Shown here: positions 31,149-38,681 of the stretch, piece after piece
How positions within the stretch are numbered: the stretch's first letter is position 1
Layout: every line of letters starts with the position of its first letter
DNA from: Bryobacteraceae bacterium CoA2 C42
GTDB lineage: Bacteria; Acidobacteriota; Terriglobia; Bryobacterales; Bryobacteraceae
DNA length: 64,000 nt
NCBI GenBank assembly: GCA_019931245.1
Contig: JAINDL010000030.1
Span: 1 to 64,000 of the forward strand
Direction: 5' to 3'
Translations under genes and position numbers: made by a program
The notes under the pieces: generated by a model
What the model was told of the DNA's origin: nothing
Seen by the model: only the letters and a program-made list of their open reading frames with translations
Database searches by the model: none

Positions 31149-31307
31149 CTAGGAGGTGAAGGATCCGTCGGGGTTGTTGGTTGGCCCGAAGTTGTTGGTG
31201 CTGGAGACGGGCAGTTTCTGCAGCTCTGGGGTGGTCCAGGCGGCCCGATCGGCCTCGGTTTCGGGAGCGGGGGGAGCGGGTGGGTTCTGGTCGATTGGGT
31301 TGGTCAT
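31149..31307 (-). CDS. RiPP precursor-like peptide, 52 aa (lasso-type candidate)
   Basis: Short peptide with a strong ribosome binding site (AAGGAG about 10 nt before the ATG) and the start at 31307. The N-terminal half is Pro/Ala/Glu rich. A central WTTPELQKL (24-32) fits the aromatic-xx-Pro-x-Leu leader motif recognised by PqqD-like B1 proteins. The C terminus is Asn/Thr/Ser/Gly rich: a 12-residue tail GPTNNPDGSFTS starts with Gly41, has Asp47 seven positions on, and ends in Ser52. That would allow a Gly1-Asp7 macrolactam and C-terminal serine phosphorylation. The usual Thr at position -2 of lasso leaders is not present (Asn instead). It lies between the cyclase-like and kinase-like genes. 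Confidence 0.72.
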   Translation of the reverse strand: MTNPIDQNPPAPPAPETEADRAAWTTPELQKLPVSSTNNFGPTNNPDGSFTS

Positions 31308-31344
31308 GGGGGCGGTTCTCCTTTTTGTGGTGGAGTGATGTTGA

Positions 31345-33132
31345 TTAGGCGGACGAGCGGCTGGCGAGATGATTGGGGGCGGCAGCGACGCGTTCGAGAA
31401 AGAATCCGGCGGCGAGGGCACAGCAGATCTGCGATGAGGCCGTGCCGTGCCGGGAGGGAGAGGAGGGTGAGGCGTGGTGCTCGAGCAGTTTCCGGAGGCG
31501 GGGCAGATCGAGAGCGCCGGCGATTTCGGGCCGTTGGGAGAAGCGGTCGAGGACGTCGTAAGCGGCCGGCAGGCTGGCGGCGAGACGCTGCTGGAAGTCG
31601 GCGGACTGGAGTCCGCGGCGCCGGCTTAAGCGGACGACGTCGGGCAGCAGGGTTTCGGTAGCGCGGCGGGCGGGTTGGCGGTCTTTGAAGAAGCGGGGGG
31701 GCAGGGAGAGGCAGAGGCGGATGAAGCGGGGGTCGACGGTGGGGTCGAGGGGGGAGAGGTCGTAGGCGGCGGCGAGGCTGGTCCAGGTGAAGCCGGAGGC
31801 GTTGCTCATGGCCTGGAGGGAGAACTGGCGGAGGTCGCCGCGGGTGCGGTAGGTGTTTTCGGCGTCGAACAGGAGGGGGGCGAGCTGGTGGGCCTCGACG
31901 AGAGAGGGACGGAGGAGGGAGAAGCGGCGCCAGGCGCCGCGGTAGCGGAAGCTTTGGCGGGTGAAATGGAGCAGGCTGACTTTGATGCGGGAGCGGAGCG
32001 AGGGGGGGCCTTGCCAGGAGAGGGTAGCGTTGCCGCCCTGTCCATTGAAGAGGGAGTGATGTCCGTAGGCCCGGGCTTCCTCCATGAGAGCGAGGAGCCA
32101 GACGGCGTTGGCGTTGGCGATGGGGGAGGCCGTGAGGGAGACGAAGCGATGGAGGGCGGCGATGGGACAGCGGCCGGCGGCGTGGATGAGATGGTGGTCG
32201 ATGTTGGGGTGAAGTTGGGCGACGGCGGCGGCGGTGGTGCCTTCGTCGAGAATGCGGGAGGGGTCGAGGCGGCCGGTGGGGGGGAAGGCGGGAACGGCGG
32301 TGAAGGCGCCGAGGCGCTGGCCGGTGGCGGCGAGGGCGCGGGCGGCGACGGCGGTGACGGCGCCGGAGTCGAGTCCGCCGCTGAGGGTGACGGCTGGTTT
32401 GAGGGCGGTTTTGACGCGGGATTCGACGGCGGACCGGAAGGTGGATTCGAATTGGAGTTGGAGGTCTTCGGGGGAGCCGCGCCGGGAGGGTACGGCTTCC
32501 TGGACGTTCCAGTAGCGGAAGACATGGCAGGAGTGGGAGGTCGCTTCGAGGGCGTGACCGGCGGCGAGCCGGTGGATGTTCTGGTAGCCGGTATCGGTGG
32601 TTTGGTGGGCGAGGGCGCAGACGGCGAGGCCAAGATGGTCCCAGTTGACTCTGCAGGGGACGCCGGGGCAGGCGAGAACGGCGTCGATGTGACCGGAGCA
32701 GGCGAAGCGTCCCGGGGAGTGGTGGAAGTAGAGGCCGGCGCTGCCGAAGGCGTCGCGGGCGACGAGGAGGCGGCGGGTGCGGGAGTTCCAGGCGGCGAAC
32801 TGCCAGTCGCCGTGGAGTAGCTGGAGGCAGTTGGTTTCAAAGCGGAGGAGGGCCTGGAAGGCGAGGGCAGAGTCGGAGAGGGAGGGGGAGAGGTGGAGGG
32901 TGAGGAGGAGTTCGTCCCGATAGTCGAGGCGGGCATTGCCGACCCAGGTCCAGCCGCTGGCGGCATCGGTGAAGAGGCCGGAGTTGCGGCCGCCGGGGGT
33001 GTGAACGTAGCCGAGGGAGACGCCTTCGGGGCTGACATGCTGTCCGGAGGCGGAGCCAGGGGGGGCGAGGTTGATGAGCATGGCGGCCAGGGGGGAGGGG
33101 CCTTCGGTGAGGGCAGCGCAGAGGGAGGTCAT
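31345..33132 (-). CDS. Asparagine synthetase-like protein lacking Cys2 (lasso cyclase-like)
   Basis: 595-residue protein with the AsnB architecture: an N-terminal class II amidotransferase-like domain (WVGNARLDYRDEL, LLVARDAFGSAGLYF) and a C-terminal ATP-pyrophosphatase domain with SGGLDS at 251-256. It begins MTSLC, so the catalytic Cys2 required for glutamine hydrolysis is absent. Lasso cyclases (McjC-type) share this state and use ATP to adenylate an Asp/Glu side chain for macrolactam closure. The precursor-like gene is 37 nt downstream and an HprK-like kinase follows. Alternatively it could amidate or cyclise another substrate of the polysaccharide pathway. Confidence 0.78.
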   Translation of the reverse strand: MTSLCAALTEGPSPLAAMLINLAPPGSASGQHVSPEGVSLGYVHTPGGRNSGLFTDAASGWTWVGNARLDYRDELLLTLHLSPSLSDSALAFQALLRFETNCLQLLHGDWQFAAWNSRTRRLLVARDAFGSAGLYFHHSPGRFACSGHIDAVLACPGVPCRVNWDHLGLAVCALAHQTTDTGYQNIHRLAAGHALEATSHSCHVFRYWNVQEAVPSRRGSPEDLQLQFESTFRSAVESRVKTALKPAVTLSGGLDSGAVTAVAARALAATGQRLGAFTAVPAFPPTGRLDPSRILDEGTTAAAVAQLHPNIDHHLIHAAGRCPIAALHRFVSLTASPIANANAVWLLALMEEARAYGHHSLFNGQGGNATLSWQGPPSLRSRIKVSLLHFTRQSFRYRGAWRRFSLLRPSLVEAHQLAPLLFDAENTYRTRGDLRQFSLQAMSNASGFTWTSLAAAYDLSPLDPTVDPRFIRLCLSLPPRFFKDRQPARRATETLLPDVVRLSRRRGLQSADFQQRLAASLPAAYDVLDRFSQRPEIAGALDLPRLRKLLEHHASPSSPSRHGTASSQICCALAAGFFLERVAAAPNHLASRSSA

Positions 33133-33138
33133 GGCGGA

Positions 33139-33909
33139 TTACCAGAGGTTCCGATTGAGGAGCAGTCCCTGGCTGGGGAACAGGGGGAGGAGGAGGAACT
33201 CGGGGAAGGCGGCGGTGAACTCGGCGAGAGCGCGGTCGACGCCGCGGCAGCGGCGGTTGACATCGTCGATGAGGATGGCGCTGCGGGGGGCGAGGCGGGT
33301 GCGGAGCCAGGCGAGGGATTCGCAGGTGGCGAGGTATACGTCGACGTCGAGATGGCAGAGGGCGATGGGGCCGAGGTTGAGGTTTTCGGCGGCGGCGGGA
33401 AAGAAGCCGCGGTGGACGTGGGCGAAGGGGAAGGGGGCGAGGAGTTGGCGGACGCGGGCGTAGGAGGTGTCGAGGAAGTCGTCGAGGCGGAAGAGTTCGT
33501 CGTCGGGGGTGAGGGCGGCGAAACCGCCGGTTTCAAAGGGGTCGAAGCAGTGCAAGGGGCGGGGGGTACCCGCGGCGATCGCGTGGCAAAGGTGCAGGGC
33601 GCTGCCGCCGCGCAGGGAGCCGACTTCGAGAAAGGCGCCGGGGCCGACGAGTTGGGCGTAGTTCCAGAGGTTGGCGAGGCGGGGGTGGTCGAGGAGGGTG
33701 TGGAACCTGGCCTGGGCGATGGAGGCCTGGTAGGCGGGGTTGTGAAGGACTTCGACGTTGCCGGTATCGACGGGGGGCTGCAGGAGGCGGCGGCGTTCGG
33801 CGGCGAAGCGGCGGCGGCGGAGCGGGGTGCCGAGGAGGTGGAGCGGGTCCCACCGGCGGGAGTTCAGTTGCCAGCGTGTCAGATTGTCCGAGAACCAGTT
33901 GGCGACCAT
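33139..33909 (-). CDS. TylF/MycF-type O-methyltransferase
   Basis: 256-residue class I methyltransferase and first gene of the minus-strand operon. Its SAM-binding segment is FLEVGSLRGGSALHL. CHLDVDVYLAT and ILIDDVN match the metal-binding region of macrocin O-methyltransferase (TylF) relatives. It probably methylates a sugar hydroxyl, though a peptide target cannot be excluded because the lasso cyclase-like gene starts 6 nt downstream. It is divergent from the oxidoreductase gene at 33979 across 69 nt, where the operon promoter must lie. Confidence 0.78.
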   Translation of the reverse strand: MVANWFSDNLTRWQLNSRRWDPLHLLGTPLRRRRFAAERRRLLQPPVDTGNVEVLHNPAYQASIAQARFHTLLDHPRLANLWNYAQLVGPGAFLEVGSLRGGSALHLCHAIAAGTPRPLHCFDPFETGGFAALTPDDELFRLDDFLDTSYARVRQLLAPFPFAHVHRGFFPAAAENLNLGPIALCHLDVDVYLATCESLAWLRTRLAPRSAILIDDVNRRCRGVDRALAEFTAAFPEFLLLPLFPSQGLLLNRNLW

Positions 33910-33940
33910 GGGGGGTGTATTGGGCTAGTGCGTAGGGGAG

Positions 33941-33972
33941 CGAAATCTTCTCGCGAATTCCCGGTAGGATAC
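33941..33972 (+). promoter_or_regulatory. Putative promoter block of the Gfo/Idh gene, shared with the S9 peptidase gene
   Basis: CGAAAT (33941-33946), TCTCGCG (33949-33955) and CCCGGTAGGATAC (33960-33972) match the block at 114-146 in sequence and order, with the CGAAAT to TAGGAT distance 24 nt here and 25 nt there. TAGGAT ends 8 nt before the ATG at 33979, leaving room only for the GGAGG ribosome binding site (33973-33977). Confidence 0.45.
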
Positions 33973-33978
33973 GGAGGT

Positions 33979-35328
33979 ATGAACAAAAAAGGTATTTCGC
34001 GGCGGTACTTTTTTCAGGGATCGCTGCTGGCGGGTGCGGTGCCGCTCGGCGGGTTTGGCAGCGTGGCATCGCTGCGGGCGCTGGGGTTCAAGTCGCCGAA
34101 TGAGAGATTGAACATTGCCGGTATCGGCGCCGGGGGCAAGGGCTACACGGACCTGATGGGCTGCCGGAGCGAGAACATTGTGGCGCTGGCGGACCCGGAC
34201 GAGGAGCGGGGGGCGCGGGGATTCAAGGAGTTCCCGAAGGCGGCGCGGTACAAGGATTTCCGGCAGATGCTGGATAAAGAGTTGAACAACATCGACGCCG
34301 TGACGGTGTCGACGCCGGACCACGTGCACGGGATGGCGGCGATGTGGGCGATGGCGCGGGGCAAGCATGTTTACTGTCAGAAGCCGCTGACGCGGACGGT
34401 GTGGGAAGCGGCGGAGTTGACCAAGGGGGCGGCGCGCTATGGCGTGGCGACGCAGATGGGCAACCAGGGGTATTCGAACGAAGGGGCGCGGCAGTGTGCC
34501 GAGATTATCTGGAGCGGGGAGATCGGGCAGGTGAAGGAGGTCCATGCGTGGACGAACCGGCCGATGAAGTACTGGCCGCAGGGTCCGGAGGTGGAGCCGA
34601 AGCCGGGGGCGGTGCCGTCGACGCTCGATTGGAACCTGTGGCTAGGGCCGGCGGCGGAGCGGCCGTTCAGCCCGGCGTATGCGCCGCGGACGTGGCGGGG
34701 CTTCCCGGATTTTGGCTGCGGCGCGATTGGCGACATGGCGTGCCATATTCTGGGCACACCGAACATGGCGCTGCGGTTGGGGGCGCCGGAGAGTGTCGAG
34801 TGCATAAAGCAGGTTGGTAAGGGGCCGCACACGTTTCCGCAGCAGGCCGTGATCCGGTTTGACTTTCCGGCGCGGGGCGCGATGGGTCCGGTGAAGGTGT
34901 TCTGGCACGACGGACTGAGCGAGTTTCCGCAGTTCGAGGGGATCCCCAAGGGCGAGTTGATCGGGGACAAGGATGTGAACGGGAGCCTGTTTATCGGGGA
35001 GAAGGGGATGGTGACGACGGGGTGTTACGGGGAGCGGACGCGGCTGATGCCCGAGGCGCGGATGAAGGATTATGCGATGCCGGCGCAGTCGCTGACGCGG
35101 TCGCCGGGCCACTACCGGGATTGGATCCGGGCGGCGAAAGGGGGCGAGGCGGCGTGTTCGAACTTCAGCGTGGCGGGGCCGTTTGTGCAGTGGATGCTGC
35201 TGGGGGTGATCGCGATGCGGTTCGAGGGAAAGCTCGAGTGGGACGCGGCGAAGATGCAGTTCCGGAACAACAAGGAGGCGAACCGTTCTCTGCGGCCGAC
35301 CTTCCGCAAGGGTTGGGATTTCGTTTGA
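33979..35328 (+). CDS. Gfo/Idh/MocA family oxidoreductase, Tat-exported
   Basis: 449-residue NAD(P)-dependent sugar oxidoreductase. ATG at 33979 has GGAGG 1-2 nt before it and yields a twin-arginine signal (SRRYFFQGSLLAGAVPLGG). The Rossmann motif appears as IAGIGAGGKG, STPDHVHGMAA is conserved, and YCQKPLTRT carries the catalytic Lys of the EKP-type motif (QKP here). GCGAIGDMACHILG near residue 250 is typical of the acidobacterial/planctomycete exported subgroup. A TIM-barrel epimerase follows 21 nt downstream. This pair probably oxidises and rearranges a sugar or glycoside outside the cytoplasm. Confidence 0.88.
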   Translation: MNKKGISRRYFFQGSLLAGAVPLGGFGSVASLRALGFKSPNERLNIAGIGAGGKGYTDLMGCRSENIVALADPDEERGARGFKEFPKAARYKDFRQMLDKELNNIDAVTVSTPDHVHGMAAMWAMARGKHVYCQKPLTRTVWEAAELTKGAARYGVATQMGNQGYSNEGARQCAEIIWSGEIGQVKEVHAWTNRPMKYWPQGPEVEPKPGAVPSTLDWNLWLGPAAERPFSPAYAPRTWRGFPDFGCGAIGDMACHILGTPNMALRLGAPESVECIKQVGKGPHTFPQQAVIRFDFPARGAMGPVKVFWHDGLSEFPQFEGIPKGELIGDKDVNGSLFIGEKGMVTTGCYGERTRLMPEARMKDYAMPAQSLTRSPGHYRDWIRAAKGGEAACSNFSVAGPFVQWMLLGVIAMRFEGKLEWDAAKMQFRNNKEANRSLRPTFRKGWDFV

Positions 35329-35349
35329 TGCGATAGGATAAGACCCAAG

Positions 35350-36180
35350 ATGAATCGACGTGAACTTTTCCAGATTGTGCCCGCGGCGATGGCCGCGGGA
35401 GCGGTGCCCGCCGGAGCGGCGCCCGCCATTGACTCTTCGGCCGGTTTCCGGCTCGGCGTGGCGACCTATTCGCTGCGGGGCTTTCTGCGCCCGCAGGCGA
35501 TTGAGATGCTGAAGGTGTTGAACGTGGACTCGATCTCGCTCAAGGAGTTCCACGCCAAGATCAAGGGCGATCCGGCGGAGTGGGCCAAGGCGCGGAAGGA
35601 TTGCGAGGCGGCGGGGCTGCGGATTGCCTCGGTCGGCAACATTACCATGAACGTGGACAGCGACGACGAGATTGAGTTGAACTTCAAGTACGCGCAGGCG
35701 TTGGGCGCGACCGGGATTGTGATGGCGCCGACGCATGCGGTGCTGCCGCGGATTGAGAAGTTCGTCAAGAAGTACAACATCAAGGCGATGATTCACAACC
35801 ACGGGCCGGAGGACAAGAACTTCCCATCGCCGCAGTCGGTGCTCGATGCCGTGAAGAACATGGACGAGCGGATGGGTTGCTGCATCGACGTGGGCCACAC
35901 GGTGCGGACCGGGACCGATGTGCTGGTGGCCATCAAGGCGGCGGGGAAGCGGCTGCACGACTTCCACATGAAAGACCTGCGGGATCTGATGGTGCGCGAC
36001 AGTCAGTGTGAGGTCGGCGACGGCAAGATTCCCGTGCCGGGGATGTTCAAGCTGCTGCGTCAGATGAAGTACAAGGGCAATGTGAATCTCGAGTACGAGA
36101 TCAACCTGAAGGATCCGCTGCCGGGCATGGTGAAGAGCTTTGCCTACATGCGCGGGGTGCTGGCGGGGCTGCAGGCTTAA
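35350..36180 (+). CDS. Sugar phosphate isomerase/epimerase family protein (xylose isomerase-like TIM barrel), secreted
   Basis: 276-residue TIM-barrel protein. The N terminus (MNRRELFQIVPAAMAAGAVPAG) is a short signal. ATYSLRGFL, MIHNHGPEDKNF, CIDVGHTVRTGTD, HDFHMKD and VNLEYEINL carry the Glu/Asp/His metal ligands of the AP_endonuc_2 family. It may isomerise or cleave a 3-keto sugar or glycoside produced by the upstream oxidoreductase, as in characterised 3-keto-glycoside pathways. Its stop codon overlaps the convergent ceramidase-like gene (TTAA shared by both stops). Confidence 0.82.
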   Translation: MNRRELFQIVPAAMAAGAVPAGAAPAIDSSAGFRLGVATYSLRGFLRPQAIEMLKVLNVDSISLKEFHAKIKGDPAEWAKARKDCEAAGLRIASVGNITMNVDSDDEIELNFKYAQALGATGIVMAPTHAVLPRIEKFVKKYNIKAMIHNHGPEDKNFPSPQSVLDAVKNMDERMGCCIDVGHTVRTGTDVLVAIKAAGKRLHDFHMKDLRDLMVRDSQCEVGDGKIPVPGMFKLLRQMKYKGNVNLEYEINLKDPLPGMVKSFAYMRGVLAGLQA

Positions 36181-37442
36181 GGCCGGGGCAGCCCGTCGAG
36201 AAAGGTGATGAGGCCGTTCGTGAGATCGGCCTCGATCTGATCGCTGAAGACGGAGGTGGCCGGTTCATAGCCACCTTCGGCGAAGCCGGCTTTGGTGGGA
36301 AGGTAGCCAAACCAGCCGTTGGTATAGCCGAAGTAGAAGGTGTGGGGGAAGGGGGAGTGGCGGCGGATGGTAAGCGCGATCTCGCAGAAGAGTTCGACGG
36401 GGGCGCTCCAGATGGCGGTGTCGTTGATGGTGAGCAAGCGCACGGGGAGGCGGACGAAGTTGCCGCGCTGGTAGCGGGCGAGTTCGGGGGTCCAGTCGAG
36501 TCCGGCTTTGCGCGGGCTTTCGATCCAGTGTTCGTAGGCGGCGAGCTTGACCTGGTTTGAGGCGGCGGGCAGACGGCGCTGGGCGGCGAGAATGCGGTCG
36601 CCGAGCAGGACGCTGAACTGGGTGAGATGGCCGCTACGGGGGTCGGGGTAGACGCTGTAGATGGGGGCGAGGTCGCCGGCGGCGCCATTGATATATAGCA
36701 TTGGGGCGCCGAGTTTCTGTTCGACGTAGGCGGCGACGATGCCGGGGGCGTCGCCGGAGATCTGGACGAACTGGCTGCCGAGGACGGTGGCGTGCATGGC
36801 GTAGTTGGCGATGAGGGCGAGGAGGGAGCCGTCGGCTTTTTCGAGGCGGAGGAGGCCGATCTGGCGGTCGGCGGGGCCGTCGGGGTTGAGGCCGAGCGAG
36901 ATGCGGCCTTCGGGGTCGCGGGCGCGGCGGTTGATGTTGGCGAGGGCCATGCCGGTGCCGGCGGCGAGGCGGGCGGGGGCGAGTTGAGAGATCGCCTGTT
37001 GGGCAGCGGTGACGAGGGATTGGACGACGAACTCGGTGTATTCGTGGTAGTCGGCGTCGATAGGATGGCGGGCGCGGCCTTTGAGGAGGAGGGGGTAGAT
37101 GCCGGGGGGGCCGATTTCGGGGGCGGAGTGGGTGTGGGTGGTGGTCCACCAGAACTGGAGGGGAGCTACGCCGGTGGCGGTCTGGAGGCGGCGGGCGGCC
37201 TCGTCGTAGAGGGAGGGGGAGAACATGCAGAGGTCGGTGGAGACGAGGACGAACTTCGACTGGCCGTCATCGAGGGCGACGACGCGATGGTGGATGCGGT
37301 CGAGGACGCCGGTGGACTGGCGGTCGGCGTAGCCGAGGAGCCACTTGGGGGTGGCGGGGGTGATGTCGACCTTGACGACGGCGGCGCGGAACTCAGCGCA
37401 CAGGGGTAGGGTGAGGAGCAGGTTGAGGAGTAGGAGGCGCAT
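36177..37442 (-). CDS. Neutral/alkaline ceramidase N-terminal domain protein, secreted
   Basis: 421-residue protein with signal peptide MRLLLLNLLLTLPLCA. The catalytic domain of neutral ceramidases is recognisable: KVDITPATPKWLLGYADRQS at the start, WWTTTHTHSAPEIGPPGIYP with metal ligands, and YINGAAGDLAPIYS, which corresponds to the NxGDVSPN segment carrying the active-site Ser in known enzymes (Ser replaced by Ala/Leu here). It is shorter than full-length ceramidases (about 650-700) because the C-terminal immunoglobulin-like domain is missing. Many such proteins in environmental bacteria have unknown substrates. Confidence 0.8.
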   Translation of the reverse strand: MRLLLLNLLLTLPLCAEFRAAVVKVDITPATPKWLLGYADRQSTGVLDRIHHRVVALDDGQSKFVLVSTDLCMFSPSLYDEAARRLQTATGVAPLQFWWTTTHTHSAPEIGPPGIYPLLLKGRARHPIDADYHEYTEFVVQSLVTAAQQAISQLAPARLAAGTGMALANINRRARDPEGRISLGLNPDGPADRQIGLLRLEKADGSLLALIANYAMHATVLGSQFVQISGDAPGIVAAYVEQKLGAPMLYINGAAGDLAPIYSVYPDPRSGHLTQFSVLLGDRILAAQRRLPAASNQVKLAAYEHWIESPRKAGLDWTPELARYQRGNFVRLPVRLLTINDTAIWSAPVELFCEIALTIRRHSPFPHTFYFGYTNGWFGYLPTKAGFAEGGYEPATSVFSDQIEADLTNGLITFLDGLPRP

Positions 37443-38631
37443 GATGGATCAGGGTAAAGGCGGTGAGGTGGCCGGTGACGTTGAGAATGGTTTTGGCGAA
37501 ATCGGGCAGGACATCGACGGCGAGCATGAGGCCGATGCCTTCGATGGGGAGTCCGATGGTTTGAAAGACGGGGACCATGACGAGGAAGCTGGCGTTGGGG
37601 ACGCCGGGGGTGGCGAAGCTCATCAGGGTGACGACGATGGCGAGCGAGAGGAGGTCGACGGGGGAGAGAGTGATGCCGTTCCACTGAGCGGTGAAGAGGG
37701 CGGCGACGATTTGGGCGACGGGGGCGGCGGGGCGCAGGATGGAGACGGTGAGGGGCAGGACGAGTCCGGCGGCGGCGCGGGGGTAGCCGAGGATGCGTTC
37801 GGCGTTGTCGATGAGGATGGGCAGGGCGGCGAGGGAGGAGAGAGTGGGGGCGGCGACGGACTGGGCGGGGACAAGCGCGGCCGCGAAGCGGCGGAGGGGG
37901 ATGCGGACCCAGAGGACAGCAACGGCGTAGAGGGCGAGGATGATGAGGACGACGATGAGGGTGAGGATGCCGATGTAGAAAGCGAGAGCGTCGAAGGCGG
38001 CGCGGCCCTGGCGGGCGGCAAAGGTGAGGCTGATGGCGAAGACGCCGGCGGGGGCGGTGAGGAGCACCCAGCGGAGGATGACGAGCATGACGTCGGCAAG
38101 GGTCTGGAAGAGTTGGAGGACGGGCTGGCGCTGGGCGGCGGGGAGGCGGAGGAGGGCGAAGGCGATGAGGAGGGTGAAGAGGATCAGGGGCAGCATGGCG
38201 CCTTCGGTGGCGGCCTTGAAGGGGTTGGCGGGGACGAGGCTGATGAGCCATTGGGAGAAGGGCGGGGGCGGGGCGAGAGCGGCAGAGGGGGCGGCGAGCG
38301 GGCGGAGGGCGGGGGGCCAGAAATGGAGGAAGGTGAGGGTGAGGGTGAGGGTCGCGGTGACGATGCCGGCGATGAGCAGAAGGAAGACGGCGCCGGTGCG
38401 GCGGCCGACGCGCTGCAGGGTGGCCGGGTCGGCGACGGAGGTGACCGAAGACAGGAGCAGGGCGATGACCAGGGGGAGGACGGTCATGCGGATGGCATTC
38501 ATCCAGAGCGTGCCGATGACTTCGGTGACGGTGGTGATCGGAGCGAGGAGGGTGGGCTGGAGGGAGGCCAGCAGGAGGCCGCTCGTGAGTCCGAGGAGGA
38601 GAGCCGCGAGGATGCGCGCCGTCAGGTTCAT
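37393..38631 (-). CDS. Dicarboxylate/amino acid:cation symporter (SDF/DAACS family)
   Basis: 412-residue membrane carrier with about 8 transmembrane segments plus two re-entrant loops. ATG at 38631 (MNLTARILAALLLGLTSGLLLA) is the natural start. SSVTSVADPATLQRVGRRTGAVF and the late TLMSFATPGVPNASFLVMVPVFQTIGLP correspond to the serine-rich and substrate-binding regions of GltP/DctA-type transporters. It imports dicarboxylates or acidic amino acids with protons or sodium. It overlaps the ceramidase-like gene start by 50 nt and ends the G-rich part of the window. Confidence 0.83.
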   Translation of the reverse strand: MNLTARILAALLLGLTSGLLLASLQPTLLAPITTVTEVIGTLWMNAIRMTVLPLVIALLLSSVTSVADPATLQRVGRRTGAVFLLLIAGIVTATLTLTLTFLHFWPPALRPLAAPSAALAPPPPFSQWLISLVPANPFKAATEGAMLPLILFTLLIAFALLRLPAAQRQPVLQLFQTLADVMLVILRWVLLTAPAGVFAISLTFAARQGRAAFDALAFYIGILTLIVVLIILALYAVAVLWVRIPLRRFAAALVPAQSVAAPTLSSLAALPILIDNAERILGYPRAAAGLVLPLTVSILRPAAPVAQIVAALFTAQWNGITLSPVDLLSLAIVVTLMSFATPGVPNASFLVMVPVFQTIGLPIEGIGLMLAVDVLPDFAKTILNVTGHLTAFTLIHHAPPTPQPAPHPTPVR

Positions 38632-38681
38632 GCCGTTATGACTCCCCAGTATATGCATTGGCGTGATATAGAGTAGGTACG

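Noticed and set aside
12000-34000. Lasso-type ABC exporter
   Set aside because: No ATP-binding cassette protein was found in this stretch; the Walker motif in the HprK-like protein is not part of an ABC ATPase.
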